A stretch of DNA of 64,000 nucleotides from Salibaculum sp035270045. GTDB lineage: Bacteria; Pseudomonadota; Alphaproteobacteria; Rhodobacterales; Rhodobacteraceae. Where the stretch lies: contig NZ_DATFIP010000077.1 of the NCBI RefSeq assembly GCF_035270045.1, forward strand, positions 1 to 64,000, in the 5' to 3' direction. The translations under genes and the position numbers were made by a program. Position 1 is the stretch's first letter. Each line of letters begins with the position of its first letter. Below the pieces are notes generated by a model that searched no databases, had not been told where the DNA came from, and worked only from the letters and a program-made list of their open reading frames with translations. Of the stretch, positions 33,816 through 42,662 are shown one piece after another.

Positions 33816-35030
33816 TCAGCGCCGCAGCCTCGCGGCGCGGCGCATGACCAGCCCGATGGCCACCATGGCCATGATCGAGGTGACGAACATGACGGCTTGC
33901 AGGGGCAGGGCGCCGGTTTGCTCGGTCAGCAATGTGCCCGCCCCGGCCGAAAGCAGCGCGCCGCCGCCGATCATGATCGCCCCGCCCAGCCCGCTGGCCG
34001 TGCCGGCCAGGTGCGGTCGTACCGACAGCGACCCGGCCGTTGCATTGGGCAGCATCAAGCCGTTGCCAAGCCCCAGCACGGCGCAGAAGCCGAAAAACAG
34101 CAGCGGATGCGCGATTCCAACCAATGTGAACGCCATCGCCAGCCCCGTGCCAGCGCTGGCGATGCCCGTGCCGATCAGGATCATCCGGTCGATTCCCAGC
34201 GCGATGGAATAACGCCCTGACAGGCCGTTGCCCAGCGCATAGCCGATTGCAGGCGAGCCCAGTGCGATTCCGCTCCAGAAGGGTGACAGTCCGAAGACCT
34301 CGCCGGCCACGAAAGAGGCCCCGCCAAGCAACGCGAAGAAGGCGCCCGAGCCAAAGGCGGCACAGGCCACGTAGCCCCAGAACCGCGGCGACGTCAAAAG
34401 CTCGGGATAGGTGCGCATCTGGGCGCGGAAATCCATGCCCGACCCGGCCACGGTCTCGCCCAAGTCGACGTAGGCCAGCGCCAGCACGCCCAGCCCCGCC
34501 AGCGCCAGGAACACGAAGGAGGCGTGCCAGTCAAAGGCCTGGTCCAGCGCCCCGCCGATGGCCGGGCCGATCATCGGCACCAGTGCCATGCCCATGGTGA
34601 CATAGCCGATCTTCGAGGCGGCCTGGTCATCTGGCACCATGTCGCGCACGATGGCGCGTGACAGGACTATGGTCGTCACCACCGCCGCCTGCACCAGGCG
34701 GAAGGCCAGGAAAACCGTGACAGTGGGGGCCATCATGGCGCCGAGGGTGGCCAGCACGAAGACCGACAACGCCCCCAGCACCATGGGGCGGCGCCCGAAC
34801 CGGTCCGCCAGCGGGCCGACGAAGACCTGAAGTATGGCGGTGGCCGCAAGGTAGCCCGAGACGGCCAGCTGCATCGTGGCGTAATCCGTGCTGAAATAAA
34901 CCGTCATGCCGTTCAGTGACGGCACGAAGATCGACATGTTCAGCGCGGCGATACCGGCGAGCAGGATCAACGTGACAAGGTGGGGCGCGGTCCGGCGATC
35001 AAGAAACCGGACGGTCGGATGCGTGGTCAT
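33816..35030 (-). CDS. MFS multidrug efflux transporter (Bcr/CflA type)
   Basis: The 404-residue inner-membrane protein has twelve hydrophobic segments, the MFS loop GPLADRFGRRPMVLG between helices 2 and 3, and ARAIVRDMVP-like SRAIVRDMVPDDQAASKIGY at helix 4-5, which is characteristic of the Bcr/CflA drug-resistance branch. It should export drugs or metabolites using the proton gradient. It sits between pccR and pccB and is transcribed with pccR, so its expression may follow propionyl-CoA status; a link to propionate metabolism is not established. Confidence 0.88.
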   Translation of the reverse strand: MTTHPTVRFLDRRTAPHLVTLILLAGIAALNMSIFVPSLNGMTVYFSTDYATMQLAVSGYLAATAILQVFVGPLADRFGRRPMVLGALSVFVLATLGAMMAPTVTVFLAFRLVQAAVVTTIVLSRAIVRDMVPDDQAASKIGYVTMGMALVPMIGPAIGGALDQAFDWHASFVFLALAGLGVLALAYVDLGETVAGSGMDFRAQMRTYPELLTSPRFWGYVACAAFGSGAFFALLGGASFVAGEVFGLSPFWSGIALGSPAIGYALGNGLSGRYSIALGIDRMILIGTGIASAGTGLAMAFTLVGIAHPLLFFGFCAVLGLGNGLMLPNATAGSLSVRPHLAGTASGLGGAIMIGGGALLSAGAGTLLTEQTGALPLQAVMFVTSIMAMVAIGLVMRRAARLRR

Positions 35031-35132
35031 GACGCGGAGCTAGGCCGTTTCTCCGTGGCTGTCCATGCACAGCGCGGCGGCCATTCGCGCACAGGCGCGC
35101 AAGCCGCCGGAGGCGGCACCCTGGTTCGCAGG

Positions 35133-35180
35133 TTTGCGGAATATCATGATGGCAAATCATGACATTTGCAAATTTGCCAA
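35133..35180. promoter_or_regulatory. Putative PccR sites upstream of pccB
   Basis: TTTGCAAA at 35165-35172 is followed directly by TTTGCCAA at 35173-35180, and the reverse-oriented TGGCAAAT lies at 35150-35157, with TTTGCGGA at 35133-35140. The cluster starts about 65-110 bp before the pccB ATG at 35246. The arrangement matches PccR-controlled promoters and mirrors the sites upstream of pccR. Confidence 0.6.
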
Positions 35181-35245
35181 TCGGGACTCGGGTTTTGACG
35201 CGCGCCCGGGTAGAAGGGGCGCAATCAAGGCGAGGGACAACACGC

Positions 35246-36778
<1,533 letters not shown>

Positions 36779-36865
36779 CCCGGTGTCGGCAGGGCTCTGA
36801 CCCCCTTCGCAAGCGCGATTCCCGCGTGGTATTTCTGACCCCGAGAAACCAGGTACCCACCCGCC

Positions 36866-37240
36866 ATGATCCGTCCGTTCCTGTCAGCGCTTCTTTTCGC
36901 GGCCGCCCCGGCGGTGGCCGCACAGGACCTTGCGGTGCCGTCGGGCCAGCCGCTGCAGCTGATGGAACTTCGACTGGAGGAGGCGCCCGCGCTGGCGCGC
37001 TTCCGTTTTCTGGCGCCGGAGCTGGGCGCGCGCGGCTTCGCGGCGGTGGCGGATGACTTTCGCGCGCTCTGTGACGGCTACGCGCGCCCGGCGTTGGCCG
37101 CCGAGGGACGCGCGGTGGATCGGGTGGTGATCTCGCTTTCGGAGCAAGAGGTTCCCTTCGGCGAGACCGCCCCCGGTGTCGCCCAGTTTTTCGAGGTTTT
37201 CCGACTTTCGGATGGCAGCTGCATTTGGGAGTATTTCTGA
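36866..37240 (+). CDS. Small exported protein (DUF6497-like)
   Basis: The 124-residue product has a Sec signal peptide (FLSALLFAAAPAVAAQ, cleavage after about residue 19) and a mature domain beginning DLAVPSGQPLQLMEL with two conserved cysteines (DFRALCDGYA and DGSCIWEYF). The pattern fits a family of small periplasmic proteins, DUF6497, common in Rhodobacteraceae; function unknown. It is the first of four small genes inserted between pccB and pccA. Confidence 0.7.
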   Translation: MIRPFLSALLFAAAPAVAAQDLAVPSGQPLQLMELRLEEAPALARFRFLAPELGARGFAAVADDFRALCDGYARPALAAEGRAVDRVVISLSEQEVPFGETAPGVAQFFEVFRLSDGSCIWEYF

Positions 37241-37245
37241 TGCAA

Positions 37246-37260
37246 CCACAATATCTTGCA
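37246..37260. repeat. CCACAATATCTTGCA motif, first copy
   Basis: This 15-mer matches another at 44911-44925 (CCACCATATCTTGTA) in 13 of 15 positions. Each copy lies in a long upstream region of a small gene. Both resemble half or degenerate palindromes of the NrdR-box type (CCACAA-N4-TTGTGG), but the right arm is incomplete, so the identity is uncertain. Confidence 0.25.
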
Positions 37261-37457
37261 GACCGACCTTCGAGTGAAGCTTCCAGTGTGTCGACGCGGC
37301 CACAGGATTTGGCCGCGGCCAGCGCCACGTATCCTTGCGGGGCCGTTTGGCGTAATTTTCCACGGGGTTGCCCCCAGGCAGCCCGACCGCAAGGGGCGGG
37401 TCCGGGCCGGCGCAAGACCGGCATGGCCCGCTTGGCAGACACAGACAGGAGACTGAC

Positions 37458-37610
37458 ATGGCAAGAAGCATCAAGGGGGCCGCGGCGTTCTGCGTCCTGG
37501 CCCTGGTGGCGGCCTGCGGTGGCAATGACGCCGGCGCGGTCGAGGAGTTCGTGGTCGTCGATCCGGCGCCCGTCACCGAAGAGCCCGGCTTCACCGGCAA
37601 GTACAAGTAG
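37458..37610 (+). CDS. Very small putative lipoprotein
   Basis: The 50-residue product has a short basic start, a hydrophobic core and a lipobox VAAC at about residue 20, then an acidic segment ending FTGKYK. The ATG at 37458 follows AGGAGA. Such tiny lipoproteins between pccB and pccA are seen in related bacteria as far as I recall; a role is unknown. The codons upstream in this frame (37368-37457) do not look protein-coding. Confidence 0.65.
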   Translation: MARSIKGAAAFCVLALVAACGGNDAGAVEEFVVVDPAPVTEEPGFTGKYK

Positions 37611-37676
37611 CCCGCGCGAGGGGCAGGCCTTCCCGCCTGTCCCGGTGCCGCGTCCTTTGACCACGGGGGGCGCGTG

Positions 37677-38036
37677 ATGGAAAAGCACCGCGGGTTCCCC
37701 AGCCGCCTGCCCGGCACCGACTACCACTTCACCCTGCGCCGCCCCGCAAAGGGAACGCCGCCCGCTTTGAGGCGGCGCGAGCGTTACGCCGACCGCCGTC
37801 CTGCGGACCGCAAGGCCGACGAGGGCTTTCTCTGGGCGCTGATCGAACATTTCGGCGAAGAGCCGTTTGCGCGCGGCAACCTGGATGCCGGCCGGCTGAG
37901 CTGGCTGTTCGGGCGCGAGGTCGTGCCGGCCGAAGACCCGTTCGATCCCAAAAGCTACGACGCGTTGCTGCGGATCGACCAGCGGGCAGCACGGGCCAGT
38001 TTCCCCGACATATTCCGGCCCGGGTGGGCGCCATGA
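37677..38036 (+). CDS. Hypothetical basic protein
   Basis: The 119-residue product is rich in arginine, proline and aspartate and contains no signal peptide or membrane segment. Segments such as GFLWALIEHFGEEPFARGNL and AEDPFDPKSYDALLRIDQRA look like folded soluble protein. I do not recognise a family. Either the ATG at 37677 or the GTG one codon before is the start. It lies between the tiny lipoprotein gene and a 331-bp spacer containing two hairpins. Confidence 0.55.
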   Translation: MEKHRGFPSRLPGTDYHFTLRRPAKGTPPALRRRERYADRRPADRKADEGFLWALIEHFGEEPFARGNLDAGRLSWLFGREVVPAEDPFDPKSYDALLRIDQRAARASFPDIFRPGWAP

Positions 38037-38367
38037 TCGGCGGCTTTTGGCGCAGCAGGGCACAATCTGGGCGGGAATTGGCCGACATGCCCGCCCTCGC
38101 GCAGCATGGTGATGACGGACCACCGCGTTCGTGCAAGGGTGAGACTACGGGCAGTCCCCAACTGCCCGCATATTGTCAAGACCGTTACCCTTCCCCTCGT
38201 CGGTTCGATCGCCCCGCGATCGGACCGACACCCCTTTGCAGGGTCGTGCCGGCCGGATCGAGGCAAATCCGCTCAATCCCCGCCCGCGCGCAGATGACAG
38301 TTGTATTTCCGCGCAAAAGGTCCGATTCTGCGAGGCGCAGGACCAATCAAGAAAAGGGCAGTCCACA
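38037..38367. other. 331-bp spacer with two strong hairpins
   Basis: No gene is credible here. The region has two stable inverted repeats: CGGGCAGT-N5-ACTGCCCG (38148-38168) and a 12-bp stem with a 3-base loop, CGGTTCGATCGC (38201-38212) against GCGATCGGACCG (38216-38227), with one G-T pair. They are separated by a T- and C-rich stretch. Together they could be a structured 5-prime leader of the following lipoprotein gene, a small RNA, or terminators of the preceding transcript; no long T-run supports the last option. Confidence 0.5.
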
Positions 38368-38571
38368 ATGTTCAAATTCCGTCTCGTCATCGCCTGTTTG
38401 GCGGTCGCCGGCCTCTCGGCCTGTCTTGACAACGACCTCGAACGCGGTCTCGCCGGGGCAGCTGGCGGCGCCATTGTCGCCGACGCCTTCGGCGGCGATC
38501 CTGTCACCGGCGCGATCGTCGGTGGCGCCGGCGGCGCGCTTTGCGACGAATTCACGCGACAGTGCCGCTGA
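38368..38571 (+). CDS. Small glycine-zipper lipoprotein
   Basis: The 67-residue product has a lipobox (LAVAGLSAC, cysteine at residue 19) followed by a glycine- and alanine-rich helix with repeated small residues (GGDPVTGAIVGGAGGALC), a glycine zipper as in small outer-membrane lipoproteins. The ATG at 38368 follows AAAAGGGCAG. It precedes pccA by 93 bp. Function is unknown; a role in the cell envelope is suggested by the motif. Confidence 0.7.
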   Translation: MFKFRLVIACLAVAGLSACLDNDLERGLAGAAGGAIVADAFGGDPVTGAIVGGAGGALCDEFTRQCR

Positions 38572-38664
38572 CCTGATCGCGCCCGTCACGGGCGTCCGAC
38601 CCTATCCGACCGCCGTTCCGGGTGACCCCCGGTGCGGCGGTCTTGCTTTTGAAGGACCCTGAGC

Positions 38665-40662
38665 ATGTTCAAGAAGATCCTGATCGCCAACCGGGGCGAG
38701 ATCGCCTGCCGCGTCATCAAGTCCGCCCGCCGCCTGGGGATCGCGACGGTGGCCATCTACTCGGACGCGGACAAGCACGCGCTGCATGTCCGCATGGCCG
38801 ACGAGGCGGTGCATATCGGCCCGGCGCCCGCGAACCAGTCCTACATCGTGATCGAGAACGTCATGAAGGCGGTCCGCGAAACCGGGGCCGAGGCGGTGCA
38901 TCCGGGCTATGGCTTCCTGTCCGAGAATTCCAAATTCGCCGCGGCGCTGGAGGCCGAGGGCGTGGCCTTCATTGGGCCGCCCAAGGGCGCGATCGAGGCC
39001 ATGGGCGACAAGATCACCTCAAAGAAGATCGCGCAGGAAGCCGGTGTCAGCACCGTGCCGGGCGTCATGGGTCTGATCGAGGATGCCGAGGAGGCAGTGA
39101 AGATCAGCAACGAGATCGGATACCCGGTGATGATCAAGGCCAGCGCCGGTGGCGGCGGCAAGGGGATGCGCATCGCCTGGACCGATGACGAGGCACGCGA
39201 GGGCTTCCAGTCGTCGAAGAACGAGGCGGCAAGCTCCTTCGGGGATGACCGGATATTCATCGAGAAATTCGTCACTCAGCCGCGTCACATCGAGATCCAG
39301 GTGCTGTGCGACACGCACGGTAACGGCATCTACCTGGGTGAGCGGGAATGCTCGATCCAGCGCCGCAACCAGAAGGTCATCGAGGAGGCGCCCAGCCCCT
39401 TCCTTGACGAAGCCACCCGCAAGGCCATGGGCGAACAGGCCGTGGCCCTGGCACAGGCGGTGGATTACGCCAGCGCGGGAACGGTGGAATTCATCGTCGA
39501 CGGCGACAAGAACTTCTACTTCCTGGAAATGAACACCCGGTTGCAGGTTGAACACCCGGTGACGGAACTGATCACCGGCGTGGACCTTGTGGAACAGATG
39601 ATCCGTGTGGCGCAGGGCGAGGTGCTGCAATTGGCCCAGGACGACATCCGGTTGAATGGCTGGGCCATGGAAAGCCGGCTTTACGCCGAGGACCCCTATC
39701 GTGGCTTCCTGCCCTCGATTGGGCGGCTCACCCGATATCGTCCCCCCGAAGAGGTGACCGAGGCCCGGCGCGCCGTGCGCAATGACACGGGTGTCTTCGA
39801 GGGCGGCGAGATTTCCATGTATTACGATCCCATGATCGCCAAGCTGTGTACCTGGGCGCCGGATCGTGACACCGCCATCAAGGAGATGCGCATCGCGCTG
39901 GACAGTTTCGAGGTCGAGGGGATCGGTCATAACATTCCCTTCCTGGCCGCGGTCTATGACCACCCGAAATTCACCAGCGGCGAGATGACCACCGCCTTCA
40001 TCGCCGAGGAATATCCCGACGGTTTCGAGGGGGTGACGCTGTCCGGGGCCGACCTGGGCCGGGTCGCGGCCGCCGCAGTTGCCATGTATCGGGTTTGCGA
40101 AATCCGCCGCGCGCGCATCTCGGGGCGCATGGGCAACCATGAACGCCAGGTCGGGCAGGACTGGGTCGTGACCCTTCAGGGCGTTGCCTTCGAGGCCCGG
40201 GTCGTGGCCGACCGTGCGGGCGCCGATGTCACGATCGGGGACAGCACCTACCGTGTCGAGGGCGACTGGACCCCGGGACAATCGCTCGCGCGGATGACGG
40301 TGGACGGCGCGCCGCTGGTGCTCAAGGCCGAGCTGATCTCGGCCGGGTTCCGCCTGCGCTATCGCGGGGCGGACCTTAGGGTGAATGTGCGCACCCCGCG
40401 CCAGGCCGAGCTGGCCGCGCTGATGCCCGAGAAGCTGCCGCCCGACACTTCGCGGATGCTGCTCTGCCCGATGCCTGGCATGATCGTCAAGGTCGATGTC
40501 GAGATCGGCCAGGAAGTGCAGGAGGGCCAGGCCCTTTGCACCGTGGAGGCCATGAAGATGGAGAACATCCTCCGCGCCGAGAAGACCGCGATCGTTGCTC
40601 AGATCAACGCCGGACCGGGCGAGAGCCTGGCGGTGGACGACGTGATCATGGAGTTCGAGTGA
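38665..40662 (+). CDS. pccA: Propionyl-CoA carboxylase, biotin carboxylase (alpha) subunit
   Basis: The 665-residue subunit carboxylates biotin with ATP and bicarbonate and carries the biotin. Domains: biotin carboxylase N-terminal (1-110, LIANRGEIACRVIK), ATP-grasp (about 115-320, KASAGGGGKGMRI), C-terminal BC domain (to about 450), a BT-type linker, and the biotinyl domain ending with EAMKMENI, where Lys631 is the biotinylated residue. It is separated from pccB by small genes, but same strand and shared regulation make one complex likely. Confidence 0.97.
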   Translation: MFKKILIANRGEIACRVIKSARRLGIATVAIYSDADKHALHVRMADEAVHIGPAPANQSYIVIENVMKAVRETGAEAVHPGYGFLSENSKFAAALEAEGVAFIGPPKGAIEAMGDKITSKKIAQEAGVSTVPGVMGLIEDAEEAVKISNEIGYPVMIKASAGGGGKGMRIAWTDDEAREGFQSSKNEAASSFGDDRIFIEKFVTQPRHIEIQVLCDTHGNGIYLGERECSIQRRNQKVIEEAPSPFLDEATRKAMGEQAVALAQAVDYASAGTVEFIVDGDKNFYFLEMNTRLQVEHPVTELITGVDLVEQMIRVAQGEVLQLAQDDIRLNGWAMESRLYAEDPYRGFLPSIGRLTRYRPPEEVTEARRAVRNDTGVFEGGEISMYYDPMIAKLCTWAPDRDTAIKEMRIALDSFEVEGIGHNIPFLAAVYDHPKFTSGEMTTAFIAEEYPDGFEGVTLSGADLGRVAAAAVAMYRVCEIRRARISGRMGNHERQVGQDWVVTLQGVAFEARVVADRAGADVTIGDSTYRVEGDWTPGQSLARMTVDGAPLVLKAELISAGFRLRYRGADLRVNVRTPRQAELAALMPEKLPPDTSRMLLCPMPGMIVKVDVEIGQEVQEGQALCTVEAMKMENILRAEKTAIVAQINAGPGESLAVDDVIMEFE

Positions 40663-40666
40663 CCCC

Positions 40667-41023
40667 ATGACGCGCCGCGACCATATCGCGCTGGTCTACT
40701 TGCTGGCTTACGTGGCAGGCGTGGGCACCGCCTTCGGGGTGATGCGCGTGCAGGCCGGGGCGGGGCCGATCCCGCCGGGGCTGTGGCTGCTGGCCGCGCC
40801 CATGGCCGGGATGGCCGCCTTTGCCATGGTTCATGGCCTGGGGCGGGGCCGGGCGCTGCGCGTGGTCTTCTGGACATTCTCCTTGCTGGGGCTGGCGGCG
40901 CTCTGGCTGCTGGCCTTCCTGCTGATCCGGCTGGGGATGGCGCCGGTGCCGGTGCTGGGCCTTGTCGTGATCGCGTTGCTGCCTGCGGGCATGGCGCTGG
41001 CCCTGCGCGACGGGGGCCGCTGA
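40667..41023 (+). CDS. Small membrane protein
   Basis: The 118-residue product has about four hydrophobic segments starting HIALVYLLAYVAGVGTAFGVM and ending LGLVVIALLPAGMALALRDGG. The stop of pccA lies 4 bp before its ATG, so it is probably translated with the carboxylase. No characterised family is recognised. It converges with the DUF4174 gene after 9 bp. Confidence 0.65.
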   Translation: MTRRDHIALVYLLAYVAGVGTAFGVMRVQAGAGPIPPGLWLLAAPMAGMAAFAMVHGLGRGRALRVVFWTFSLLGLAALWLLAFLLIRLGMAPVPVLGLVVIALLPAGMALALRDGGR

Positions 41024-41032
41024 GATGCTGCC

Positions 41033-41497
41033 TCAGATGCCGCGTTGCGCGTCGATTTCCTGTTGCCGCAGCGGCATCTTGTCGATGGAGCGCGAAATCT
41101 CGCGCGCGGGCCAGGGCGCCGGCTTGCGCAGTTCCACCTCGCCGTCCTTGCCCATGATGACCAGCATGAAATCCCGCGGGCGCAGTCGTTCGCGCAACGG
41201 CGACAGGGTGTCGGGATCGGTGTCGGTGATGATGACCACCTCGCGCTCGATGAGTGCGTCTGGCCGCTTGGCCAGCAACTCCAGCTGCTGGCGCAGGCGT
41301 GGGTCGTTCTCGCTGCCGGCGAAGATCACTAGCGGCCGCGCGAGCCACTCGAAATCCTTCAAATCGACCTCGCCGGCATCGAAGACCCGCATCGGGTCCT
41401 CTTGCCAGAGTTCGACCGCCGAGGGGGCCTCGGCCTCCTGCGCGAGGGCTGCCGTGGCAAAGAACCCCGCGATCACAAAAGCAAAAATCCGTGGCAT
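41033..41497 (-). CDS. DUF4174-type exported protein
   Basis: The 154-residue product has a Sec signal peptide (IFAFVIAGFFATAALAQ), and the mature part matches a DUF4174-like thioredoxin-fold-like domain: LARPLVIFAGSENDPRLRQQ, IITDTDP and RDFMLVIMGKDGEVELRK. The start at 41497 is chosen for the signal peptide; 28 more residues upstream are possible but lack a signal. It is leftward between rightward propionate genes. Function unknown. Confidence 0.75.
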   Translation of the reverse strand: MPRIFAFVIAGFFATAALAQEAEAPSAVELWQEDPMRVFDAGEVDLKDFEWLARPLVIFAGSENDPRLRQQLELLAKRPDALIEREVVIITDTDPDTLSPLRERLRPRDFMLVIMGKDGEVELRKPAPWPAREISRSIDKMPLRQQEIDAQRGI

Positions 41498-41675
41498 CCA
41501 GTCTCCCTTCACAGGAGATATAGTCGGTCTGACCGCGAAATCGAAGGCTTTGCAGGCCACTGGCCGAAACAATTTTACCATTAAGCCTATTGTCAGAATG
41601 CCCCTTCACACAGGCCCCCGGGCCGACGCGCCGAGGGTATGTCTGGTCCGCGACACGAAAAGAGGACCAAGGCAC

Positions 41676-42662
41676 ATGGACATTCTGCTGCACCTGGGCG
41701 CCCATCGCACGGCAACCACCGGATACCAGGCGTTTCTCTGGGCCAACCGGGCGGGTCTGGCCGCGGCCGGGCTGACACCCTGGACCCCGCGACGCACCCG
41801 CGACGGGCTGCTTGACGGGCTGATCCGCCATCCCATGCGCGTCACGATGGAGGATGATCGCCGCGGCCAGCGCTCGGTCGGGCGGTTGCGGATGGAACTG
41901 GCCCGGCTCGAACGCGCCGACCAGTCGGCCCTGCTGATCTCGGAGGAGAACCTGCTGGGCACAATGATGAATAACATCGAGGATCGTGGGCTCTATTCCT
42001 TCCTGCTGGACCGGATGGCGCGCTATGCGCCCGCATTCGACGGGCGGGGCCTGCATGTCGGGCTCGGCATCCGCGACTACGCGGACTACTGGACATCCTG
42101 CCTGGGGTTCGCCATCCGCTGGGGCCATCCCGCGCCGGACCGGGCGTTGCTGGACTGCCTGGTCACGCAGCCGCGCCGCTGGCGCCACCTGGTGCGCGAG
42201 ATTGCAACGGTCTTTCCCGCCGCCCGCATCACGGTCTGGACGCATGAGGTGATGGCGGGCCGGGCCCGGGATGTCACCGCCGCGCTCTGGGGGCGGGGTT
42301 TGCCCGCCGGATTGGACGACCCCTGCGACTGGCATAACCGCGGTCCAGGCATCGACGGGGTGATCAAGACGCTGGCCCTGCGAGGCGAGGCGCTGCCCGA
42401 GGCCGCCGCGCGCCACAGCGCCGGGCGCTGGATGCCCTTCGACGAGGACCAACGCGCCGTCCTGCATGCCCAATACCGCCGCGACCTGGCCTGGCTGACC
42501 GCCGGGGCCGAGGGGCTGGCGACCTATATCGACGGGCGGGAAACGCCCGCGACGACGGACAGGCCCGGTGACCCGGGCCGGAGGAATCTTCGCGTGGTGC
42601 CGGGCAGCGGCCCCACGCCAACCGGAGGACTGAAAGATGGGATCGAAAAAGGAGTGGGCTGA
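41676..42662 (+). CDS. Sulfotransferase-like protein
   Basis: The 328-residue product opens with ILLHLGAHRTATTGYQAFL, which resembles the phosphosulfate-binding loop of sulfotransferases (usual form GxxKTGTT), with arginine replacing the lysine. A later LLISEENLLG strand and a YAPAFDGRGLHVGLGIRDYA segment could correspond to the second PAPS-contact region. Family membership is therefore probable but not certain. The gene ends inside methylmalonyl-CoA mutase, overlapping its start by 26 bp, so the two are translationally coupled. The start at 41676 follows AAGAGGACC. Confidence 0.55.
   Translation: MDILLHLGAHRTATTGYQAFLWANRAGLAAAGLTPWTPRRTRDGLLDGLIRHPMRVTMEDDRRGQRSVGRLRMELARLERADQSALLISEENLLGTMMNNIEDRGLYSFLLDRMARYAPAFDGRGLHVGLGIRDYADYWTSCLGFAIRWGHPAPDRALLDCLVTQPRRWRHLVREIATVFPAARITVWTHEVMAGRARDVTAALWGRGLPAGLDDPCDWHNRGPGIDGVIKTLALRGEALPEAAARHSAGRWMPFDEDQRAVLHAQYRRDLAWLTAGAEGLATYIDGRETPATTDRPGDPGRRNLRVVPGSGPTPTGGLKDGIEKGVG

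Noticed and set aside
35159..35245. Upstream start for pccB
   Set aside because: These codons lie within the TTTGCAAA-type regulatory sites and extend the protein beyond its usual beginning.
37368..37457. N-terminal extension of the 50-residue lipoprotein
   Set aside because: The extension would destroy the signal peptide, and AGGAGA directly precedes the internal ATG.
38201..38227. Rho-independent terminator
   Set aside because: The stem is strong but no T-run follows, so a terminator call is not justified; it is reported as a structured region instead.
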